Shown: positions 7,200-11,579 of the stretch, one piece after another | How positions within the stretch are numbered: the first letter of the stretch is position 1 | How the letters are laid out: each line of letters begins with the position of its first letter | DNA from: a virus | DNA: 21,210 nucleotides | Virus record (IMG/VR): IMGVR_UViG_3300044825_001644 | Span: 1 to 21,210 of that record | Strand: one strand, 5' to 3' | Made by a program: the position numbers and the translations under genes | The notes under the pieces: model-generated | The model's database searches: none | Seen by the model: the letters and a program-made list of their open reading frames with translations, nothing else | What the model was told of the DNA's origin: nothing

Positions 7200-7874
7200 T
7201 CAAAATGGCAATTCGTCAAACTCTTCATTAGCTAATTTAGCAGCTACCTCCTGCTGGTGCAGCATCTCTTGCTTCTGGGCATTGGTAGGCTGTGCCGGAG
7301 CTTTCATCATTGCCTGATATTCCTTACTTCCGGTAATCATCTCCTGGAGAAATGTAGGCAGGCTCTCGAACTTTGTGCGGTCAAATTCCAGCACACTAAA
7401 CTCCATGCTTGGGTTATGCTGCGGAGGGCATGTCATTCCCTTCATCATAGGCATCACTGCTGCAATGCGCTCATACACTTTCTCAGGGTTAGCTTTGCTT
7501 GGCTGGTGGATGAGGTTAATCATGCACGGTGCGCCTATGAGCTTAGCCAGGTCAAATGCCTTTGCCTCCTCCTCTGTCAGTGCCTTACCTCTCCAGGCAT
7601 TGAGCATGGCTCTCAGGTTTGACTTATCATTGAGTGATAGTGTCATTTCCTTGCTGATAGCACAAGGCTGCATGCCCTTCTCCTGGTTAAAGCATCTTAG
7701 CTCGGTGGGAAGTTCCCAAGTAAACCTAACCAGGTCTACTAATTTCTCCTCACCCATGTACTTCTGCGTAACATGTCCAAGGTGAACAACTGAATAACAT
7801 CTGGCTACATAAGTGCCAGCAGGGATTAGCTCTCTCTGAGTGCTTTCTCCGGTAGATTTTGCGATAATCGCCAT
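7200..7874 (-). CDS. Probable phage single-stranded DNA-binding protein
   Basis: A 224-residue protein. The N-terminal part (ELIPAGTYVARCYSVVHLG, LVDLVRFTWELP) has the shape of phage replication/ssDNA-binding proteins that start with an IPAGTYxAR-like segment and an OB-type beta domain. The C-terminus is a Gln/Ala-rich flexible linker ending NEEFDELPF, an acidic tip finishing in Pro-Phe as in bacterial SSB (DDDIPF), where it recruits partner proteins. Next door is the Gp157 gene, a common neighbour of SSB and annealing genes. An alternative is a recombination-associated protein of related build. The start ATG 7874 is preceded by AACCAATA five bases upstream. Confidence 0.65.
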   Translation of the reverse strand: MAIIAKSTGESTQRELIPAGTYVARCYSVVHLGHVTQKYMGEEKLVDLVRFTWELPTELRCFNQEKGMQPCAISKEMTLSLNDKSNLRAMLNAWRGKALTEEEAKAFDLAKLIGAPCMINLIHQPSKANPEKVYERIAAVMPMMKGMTCPPQHNPSMEFSVLEFDRTKFESLPTFLQEMITGSKEYQAMMKAPAQPTNAQKQEMLHQQEVAAKLANEEFDELPF

Positions 7875-7889
7875 ACTTCTATTGGTTTA

Positions 7890-8099
7890 TTAATTAGAAT
7901 TAAAATTTGTTTCAGGACACGGAAGCTGAAATGGTATCTCAGCATTTTGAAGGATTGATAATGATGCTGTATTTAGCTTTATCCATTTCAACCATTTGCC
8001 TTCGGTATTATAGACTCCGATTTTTGTAATGACGATGTCATTACCATACTTGGCAGGAACGAGCTTAATCTCTTTAATTTTTAAAATGTAATCGTTCAT
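7890..8099 (-). CDS. Hypothetical protein, 69 aa
   Basis: A small protein with alternating strands (YILKIKEIKLVPAKYG, DIVITKIGVYN, WLKWIKLN) and a Pro/Asn-rich C-terminus with one Cys. It looks like a small beta barrel or sheet. No family recognised. It follows the 32-residue gene upstream and precedes the ssDNA-binding candidate by 15 bases in the same leftward operon; a variant of the AACCAATA motif (ATCAATAG) sits just before its ATG. Confidence 0.6.
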   Translation of the reverse strand: MNDYILKIKEIKLVPAKYGNDIVITKIGVYNTEGKWLKWIKLNTASLSILQNAEIPFQLPCPETNFNSN

Positions 8100-8109
8100 A
8101 ACTATTGAT

Positions 8110-8208
8110 TTAGAGTGCTTCGATAATGAGTGCGAGCATCCACACTCCGAATAATTTAGCCAGCAGGATAGCCTGATCCTTGAGTGGCAGTTGAGGAAAG
8201 TCTTTCAT
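8110..8208 (-). CDS. Small hydrophobic protein, 32 aa
   Basis: A frame of 33 codons fills what would otherwise be a gap between two genes. The start ATG 8208 is two bases after the upstream stop (8211-8213), the same tight spacing used elsewhere in these operons. The product is MKDFPQLPLKDQ followed by AILLAKLFGVWMLALIIEAL, one likely membrane span. Its size and hydrophobicity suit a membrane microprotein, but chance cannot be excluded for so short a frame. Confidence 0.5.
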   Translation of the reverse strand: MKDFPQLPLKDQAILLAKLFGVWMLALIIEAL

Positions 8209-8210
8209 GA

Positions 8211-8474
8211 TTATGCGAATAATGCTTTTTGAATAAGTGCGTATTGCTCAATGTATGACTCAGGCCACTCACCTCTGATGCGCTTAGTCATTTCAATTGC
8301 TAATCCAGGATGCTGCTCAGTAAATGCTAAATCTAATTCATTGCAAAAGTGATGGTAATGCCTTCCACCGAATCCTTTTGGAGTCTTAAATGTATAACCT
8401 TCACCGGCTTCGGTAATGGTGCAAACAATGTCCTTACCGTAGATATTAACTGTTACTTGCTGTGCTGTTGTCAT
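8211..8474 (-). CDS. Hypothetical protein, 87 aa
   Basis: The first gene behind the strongest leftward promoter in the window. The product starts with beta strands (QQVTVNIYGKDIVCTITEAGEGYTF, broken here only by length) and continues with a helix (NELDLAFTEQHPG, LAIEMTKRIRGEWPESY). There are four histidines and two cysteines but no clear metal site, and no family is recognised. AACCAATAA lies five to eight bases ahead of the ATG. Confidence 0.65.
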   Translation of the reverse strand: MTTAQQVTVNIYGKDIVCTITEAGEGYTFKTPKGFGGRHYHHFCNELDLAFTEQHPGLAIEMTKRIRGEWPESYIEQYALIQKALFA

Positions 8475-8498
8475 GTCTTTATTGGTTTAATGTTGAGA

Positions 8499-8529
8499 CA
8501 AAGGTAAGCACAGAAATTATATCTGCAAA
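8499..8529 (-). promoter_or_regulatory. Bacteroidota-type promoter TTTG-N19-TACCTTTG
   Basis: On the minus strand TTTG (8526-8529) is followed after exactly 19 bases by TACCTTTG (8499-8506), a full match to the Bacteroidota consensus TTTG, 19-21 bases, TAnnTTTG. Transcription would start near 8492-8495, giving a leader of about 20 bases before the ATG at 8474. This should drive the leftward operon 8474 to 6344. Confidence 0.8.
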
Positions 8530-8541
8530 TTATCTGCAAAA
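8520..8541. repeat. Tandem direct repeat TATCTGCAAA, 11-bp period (candidate operator)
   Basis: TATCTGCAAAT (8520-8530) is repeated as TATCTGCAAAA (8531-8541). The period of 11 bp is about one helical turn, so two protein subunits could bind on the same DNA face. The first copy covers the -33 box of the promoter at 8499-8529, as expected for a repressor or activator site. The second copy is part of the element shared with 2022-2046. Confidence 0.55.
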
Positions 8542-8551
8542 ATATTTTACA
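8527..8551 (-). promoter_or_regulatory. Promoter/operator element, copy A
   Basis: The minus strand reads GTAAAATATTTTTGCAG with an internal TATTTTTG (8537-8544), another -7 box match, followed by A/T-rich sequence. It agrees with 2022-2046 at 22 of 25 positions. The upstream flank is a long A-tract on the same strand (8552-8570) rather than a -33 box, so this may be a second, activator- or UP-dependent start or a regulator site. Confidence 0.5.
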
Positions 8552-8557
8552 TTTTTT

Positions 8558-8920
8558 TCATATTTTTTTTCGAATCAGCCTCCCATGCTTCAAAAGGGCA
8601 TAATTATGCTTGCTATCCACCACCATTAATTGCCCATCGTGATCCTCCAGCTGCATCCGGTGGCACACTTTTTTAAAGTGTTCAGTAGTTACTCCATGCT
8701 TGACACAGAAGGCATCCAGGCTTAGCCTTGGCTTGCGCCTGCGAGTGCCGGTGTGCTGGAGGATGTCGGCAACCATTGCCAAGTTCCAGTCATCCAGCTT
8801 TACCCAAGGCACTTTATAGCCATCCACTTTCTGAGTGTGAAATAGCCTCTTGTACCTGGTGAATCGATGCTGGGGCAAATTGAACTTCCGGCAGAAGTCA
8901 GAAATTTTAAGTAAAAACAT
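8558..8920 (-). CDS. Putative DNA-binding protein with duplicated FC-x-K motif, 120 aa
   Basis: A strongly basic protein (N- and C-terminal halves rich in Lys, Arg and His). Residues 6-43 and 68-102 look like two copies of one unit: ISDFCRKFNLPQHRFTRYKR against LDAFCVKHGVTTEHFKKVCH, each followed by a D-G turn and a V-x-x-D strand. The arrangement of two short helices with a turn and a wing-like strand resembles small helix-turn-helix modules. This suggests a regulator binding tandem DNA sites, but no named family is recognised. The gene stands alone between two regulatory regions: the repeat-bearing promoter downstream and the divergent promoters at 8931-8946, so autoregulation is plausible. 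Confidence 0.6.
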   Translation of the reverse strand: MFLLKISDFCRKFNLPQHRFTRYKRLFHTQKVDGYKVPWVKLDDWNLAMVADILQHTGTRRRKPRLSLDAFCVKHGVTTEHFKKVCHRMQLEDHDGQLMVVDSKHNYALLKHGRLIRKKI

Positions 8921-8930
8921 TGTTTTGGTT

Positions 8931-8946
8931 TAGGTTTGCAAAAATA
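8931..8946. promoter_or_regulatory. Back-to-back divergent -7 boxes
   Basis: TAGGTTTG (8931-8938) on the plus strand faces the nuclease gene at 8960, and TATTTTTG on the minus strand (complement of 8939-8946) faces the gene starting at 8920. Both match TAnnTTTG and they abut without a gap, so only one polymerase could use the site at a time. Neither has a clear -33 box. The site also holds two copies of TGCAAAA (8937-8943 and 8949-8955). Confidence 0.5.
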
Positions 8947-8959
8947 AGTGCAAAACCTT

Positions 8960-9394
8960 ATGCCCGGATTTTTTTTTGATTTTCAATTGCCGGATGTGAT
9001 TAAGCCTAACCCAGACTTTAAGAAGTATGTCGGCTCGGAAGATAACTTCCAGAAGGCAGTTGCTCGTTATCTTGACACATTAGGAGCATTCTGGTTTCAT
9101 TGCCCAAATGGAGGCAGTCGGAATGCCATAGAAGCAAGCAAGCTAAAAGGCATGGGCGTAAAGGCTGGCATACCTGACTGCCTGATATTAGATCAGCGCA
9201 AAGGCTACTCCGGGATGGCAATTGAGCTGAAGGTAGGCTACAACAAGCCATCAGAACAGCAGTTGTCAATATTTGACAAGTTAGTTTCTGCCAACTGGCT
9301 GGTGCTTGTGTCCTGGTCTCTTGATGAAGTCATAACTATGATTGATTACTACTATGAAAATAAATCAGCAAGGATTCTGGGAGAATCCGACTAA
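8960..9394 (+). CDS. VRR-NUC domain nuclease
   Basis: From ATG 8960 the product has 144 residues; a GTG at 8948 lies almost on the promoter and is less likely. The VRR-NUC signature is complete: E27 with Q31 in the first helix (SEDNFQKAVARYLDTLG), FHCPNGGSRN at 46-55, GxKAGIPDCLI with D73, and AIELKV with E89 and K91. This is the PD-(D/E)xK nuclease site of phage and Fan1-type enzymes that act on branched or replication-intermediate DNA. In phages the small stand-alone form is usually beside replication genes, as here. The last 41 bases overlap the methyltransferase gene. A T9 run at 8969-8977 encodes FFF near the start. Confidence 0.93.
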   Translation: MPGFFFDFQLPDVIKPNPDFKKYVGSEDNFQKAVARYLDTLGAFWFHCPNGGSRNAIEASKLKGMGVKAGIPDCLILDQRKGYSGMAIELKVGYNKPSEQQLSIFDKLVSANWLVLVSWSLDEVITMIDYYYENKSARILGESD

Positions 9395-9911
9395 GGAGGG
9401 CCATGCCCATGACAGCAGGCTGGCAGGTGCTATTCTAAAAGTGCTTAAGGCTCGCAAGATTGATACAATTGTGGACTTCGGCTGTGGCACTGGTGAGTAT
9501 GCACGGTTCTTCCGCAGGCATGGCTTAGTTGTGGAGGCTTACGATGGCAACCCATATACTGAGCAGCTTACCGGAGGCATAGGTCAGGTCAAGGACTTAA
9601 GCGAGCCATTTGACCTGCATAAGCAGTTTCAATGCGTGATGAGTCTGGAAGTAGGTGAGCATATTCCGGCAGAGTTCGAGCAAACATTTTTTGACAACAT
9701 TGTCAAGCACTCTCTGGATGGAGGCATAATCATTCTATCGTGGGCAATACCAGGACAGGGCGGTGATGGGCATGTCAATTGCCAAACCAATGACTACATC
9801 ATGCAACAGATGCAGCAGCGAGGCTATTACCTTGATAACACCTTGACCAACCAGCTTCGAAAGTCATCCAGCCTGCGCTGGTTCAAGAACACACTCATGG
9901 TTTTTATCTGA
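9354..9911 (+). CDS. SAM-dependent class I methyltransferase
   Basis: A product of 185 residues from ATG 9354 (a TTG 12 bases earlier is less likely). Motif I, VDFGCGTG, is at residues 40-47, the acidic residue ending strand 2 follows in VEAYDGNP, and CVMSLEVGEHIP gives the post-I region with the typical EVGEHI. The layout is that of small-molecule or protein/RNA cap-like methyltransferases of the Methyltransf_11/23 type. There is no DPPY or PC motif, so it does not look like a DNA-base methyltransferase. Phage copies of this type often sit near glycosyltransferase or surface genes. The substrate cannot be read from sequence. It overlaps the nuclease gene by 41 bases and probably shares its transcript. 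Confidence 0.85.
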   Translation: MKINQQGFWENPTKEGHAHDSRLAGAILKVLKARKIDTIVDFGCGTGEYARFFRRHGLVVEAYDGNPYTEQLTGGIGQVKDLSEPFDLHKQFQCVMSLEVGEHIPAEFEQTFFDNIVKHSLDGGIIILSWAIPGQGGDGHVNCQTNDYIMQQMQQRGYYLDNTLTNQLRKSSSLRWFKNTLMVFI

Positions 9912-9916
9912 TTTTT

Positions 9917-9947
9917 TCTGTGATACTTTTTTCGTAAGATATTTTTG
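9917..9947 (+). promoter_or_regulatory. Rightward promoter TCTG-N19-TATTTTTG (element copy C)
   Basis: TATTTTTG (9940-9947) follows TCTG (9917-9920) by 19 bases, close to the TTTG/TAnnTTTG consensus. The stretch from 9933 to 9963 reads CGTAAGATATTTTTGCC and then an ATTTGCA box, nearly the same as the minus-strand elements at 8527-8551 and 2022-2046. It should drive the gene at 9989. Confidence 0.65.
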
Positions 9948-9988
9948 CCATTTATTTGCAAAAAAATCTACCAATAAATTTTAAACAC

Positions 9989-10273
9989 ATGGAAGAAATC
10001 ACTGATTTACAGAAGAAACTGGAGGACTGCCGGAGGCATTCCGACAATCACAGGCGGTCAAGAGACTATCACAAGGAGCAGTCGGCTGACCTTCGGGAAA
10101 ATGTTAAAGAACTGGAGCTATTAATTACATTCTGGAGAAAGCAGTTTGAAAAGATGGATCAAGCCTATGTCCAGGAGCGCAGGTCAGTCAATGTCTGGAG
10201 TACAGTGGCATTTATTGCCATTGCCTTTTCCATTGCCATGTCAGTTTTATTTTTTTGGGCGGTGAGAAACTAA
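9989..10273 (+). CDS. Coiled-coil protein with C-terminal membrane anchor, 94 aa
   Basis: From ATG 9989, residues 1-65 form a highly charged coiled coil (ITDLQKKLEDCRRHSDNH, EQSADLRENVKELELL), and residues 70-92 form one membrane span (WSTVAFIAIAFSIAMSVLFF) ending AVRN. The protein is C-tail anchored with its charged part probably in the cytoplasm. Spanins and some holin partners share the size, but they are N-terminally anchored or have a lipobox, which is absent here, so lysis is only one option; exclusion or anchoring of replication complexes are others. It has its own promoter and an ACCAATAAA motif in the leader. Confidence 0.65.
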   Translation: MEEITDLQKKLEDCRRHSDNHRRSRDYHKEQSADLRENVKELELLITFWRKQFEKMDQAYVQERRSVNVWSTVAFIAIAFSIAMSVLFFWAVRN

Positions 10274-10282
10274 TTATATTTG
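10254..10282 (+). promoter_or_regulatory. Rightward promoter TTTG-N17-TATATTTG
   Basis: TTTG (10254-10257) and TATATTTG (10275-10282) are 17 bases apart, within the 17-23 range described for Flavobacterium promoters. The -7 box overlaps or just follows the TAA stop of the preceding gene (10271-10273). Transcription would begin near 10287, at the GGCGAAAGCC hairpin of the next feature. Confidence 0.65.
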
Positions 10283-10420
10283 CACCTGGCGAAAGCCCCC
10301 GATTGAGACCCGGGTAAAAATTCAGAGAAATGAAAAATATTAAAGCCCCATTCGGTCAGTACTTGGCAGCCTATCTCTGGGCTGGTCTCACCAAGGAAAG
10401 CCGGATGGGGTTTTTGTTTT
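10283..10420 (+). ncRNA. Candidate structured RNA with 3' intrinsic terminator
   Basis: About 135 bases that look like an RNA unit. A GGC-GAAA-GCC tetraloop hairpin (10288-10297) stands at the predicted 5' end. CCCCATTCGG (10346-10355) pairs with CCGGATGGGG (10401-10410), a 10-bp stem with one G-U, extendable by AAAG with the following TTTT. Inside it CTTGG/CCAAG (10362-10366 with 10391-10395) and CAGCC/GGCTG (10367-10371 with 10380-10384) stack, leaving GTCTCA bulged. A TTTTTGTTTT tract closes it. Segments TGAGACC (10304-10310) and CAGAGA (10323-10328) are complementary to GGTCTCA (10384-10390) and TCTCTG (10374-10379), so a rival fold is possible. It could be a free small RNA or an attenuating leader of the 10421 gene. 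A 34-codon frame (10330-10434) crosses it and is the alternative reading. Confidence 0.5.
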
Positions 10421-10624
10421 ATGGAACTATATGACATTTTTCACAAAATTAGGCAAGAGCCTGAGTTCATTGAAAGTTTACAAAGGGAGGGCAATGGCCT
10501 TCATGATCGGGAGATAGTCCTGATTTATCGATTACTTATAGATAAGTATTCTGAGCATTTGGACAAATTAAGTTCAAAGGATGCCATCTATCTTTTTAAA
10601 CAATTAGCCAAAAGTTTAGTATGA
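10421..10624 (+). CDS. Hypothetical helical protein, 67 aa
   Basis: A short all-helical, charged protein (YDIFHKIRQEPEFIESLQRE, REIVLIYRLLIDKYSEHLDKL). The ATG comes straight after the T-tract of the candidate RNA, so expression depends on read-through or on a start within that tract. Its TGA overlaps the ATG of the replication initiator (10621-10624), suggesting translational coupling and perhaps a partner or regulator of that protein. No family recognised. Confidence 0.65.
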   Translation: MELYDIFHKIRQEPEFIESLQREGNGLHDREIVLIYRLLIDKYSEHLDKLSSKDAIYLFKQLAKSLV

Positions 10625-11574
10625 ATGGCTATCAATTAACCAGGCAATGGTTTGAGTGGAGGTTTAATAATCCAGGCAAGCTATCCTCTGCTCATGCGGA
10701 GCTTTATTTCTACATAGTTGACAGATGGAATTATTTTGGTCAAAAGCCTGAGTTTGGGCTTCCAAGATTGCATACTATGGAGGTGCTTTCAATAGGCAGT
10801 CGGAATACTTACAAGAAACTTTTTGGCGATCTGATTGAGCATGGATTTATCAAGTTGATTCGTGAATCATGCAATCAATACCATCATGCCTCAATAATTG
10901 CATTGTCAAAATTTGAGCAAGCACCTGACACTCCACTTGACACACCAACTGAGCAAGCACATGAGCAAGCACCTGACCCAATAGGTAAACCAAATAACTT
11001 AGGAACTAAAGAACTAAAGAAGAAAGGATTTGATTTTTCAGGATATGGAATGTTAAGTGAGCTAATGCAGAAATGGGTTGACTATAAAAAGTCAATTAAG
11101 AACTCATACAAGTCTCAGAGTAGTCTTGACATAGTTTTTAAAAAGCTAAATGAATTATCAGGTGGAGACTATCAGAAAGCAGAAGCAATAGTTGAGCAGT
11201 CAATAGCTAATCAGTGGCAAGGTTTATTTGAGTTAAGGCAACACAACACGAATGTAAACAGAGGTAATAGCCAGCCGCCGGTCGATCCCTCAAAAATTAT
11301 AAACTATGGCAAAGGGAATGGAGCAGTAGTGTACAGTGAGAAGTACAAAGTTTACTATGAGCCTATTCATAATGGTCAGCCACCGAAAGAAGTAGTTGAC
11401 TTAATTTACCTTGACCAGGGCAACCATAGCAACTATGGAGAGTATGTCAAATGGATGCTCAAGAATGACAGACACCCATTGCCACCAGAGGACACCCGCT
11501 ATTTTCCAGAAGACTGGAACTTTGAAAAGTTTGTCTCCGAACAAAAGGCTATCCTTGCAAATTCTAACCAATAA
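10621..11574 (+). CDS. Phage replication initiator / helicase-loader-like protein
   Basis: A protein of 317 residues. The N-terminal 95 residues form a helix-turn-helix/winged-helix domain (SSAHAELYFYIVDRWNYFG, GSRNTYKKLFGDLIEHGFIKLI), as in phage origin-binding proteins. A linker at about 98-121 consists of four-residue repeats (EQAP, DTPL, DTPT, EQAH, EQAP). Then a helical part (MQKWVDYKKSIKNSYKSQ, YQKAEAIVEQSIANQWQGLF) resembles the DnaD-like module of primosome proteins. The C-terminus holds YGEYVKWML and an EDW motif. With the primase-helicase directly downstream, the natural reading is an initiator that binds the origin and brings in the helicase, comparable in role to lambda O. Homology to a named family was not confirmed. 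Confidence 0.7.
   Translation: MNGYQLTRQWFEWRFNNPGKLSSAHAELYFYIVDRWNYFGQKPEFGLPRLHTMEVLSIGSRNTYKKLFGDLIEHGFIKLIRESCNQYHHASIIALSKFEQAPDTPLDTPTEQAHEQAPDPIGKPNNLGTKELKKKGFDFSGYGMLSELMQKWVDYKKSIKNSYKSQSSLDIVFKKLNELSGGDYQKAEAIVEQSIANQWQGLFELRQHNTNVNRGNSQPPVDPSKIINYGKGNGAVVYSEKYKVYYEPIHNGQPPKEVVDLIYLDQGNHSNYGEYVKWMLKNDRHPLPPEDTRYFPEDWNFEKFVSEQKAILANSNQ
10914..10985 (+). repeat. 12-bp tandem repeats (iteron candidates) inside initiator gene
   Basis: Six units begin with TGA every 12 bases (10914, 10926, 10938, 10950, 10962, 10974). Units 1, 4 and 5 are TGAGCAAGCAC plus one base; units 2, 3 and 6 are divergent and begin TGAC. An A-rich, G/C-poor stretch follows (10986-11045) with a tandem GAACTAAA. 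Coding for an EQAP/DTPx linker is an alternative explanation for the period. Confidence 0.6.
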
Positions 11575-11579
11575 CCTTT

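Noticed and set aside
8969-8977. Second T9 run, in the nuclease gene
   Set aside because: It encodes FFF in a frame that continues into all the VRR-NUC motifs; no other frame stays usefully open, so there is no sign of frameshifting.
10283-10420. tRNA, tmRNA or a known riboswitch
   Set aside because: No cloverleaf, T-loop or CCA-type end fits, and I could not match the motif set to a riboswitch class I know.
10330-10434. 34-codon frame MKNIKAPFGQ... across the structured region
   Set aside because: Not called as a gene because it covers both arms of a long terminator-like stem and the T-tract and overlaps the next gene; it is kept only as the alternative to the RNA.
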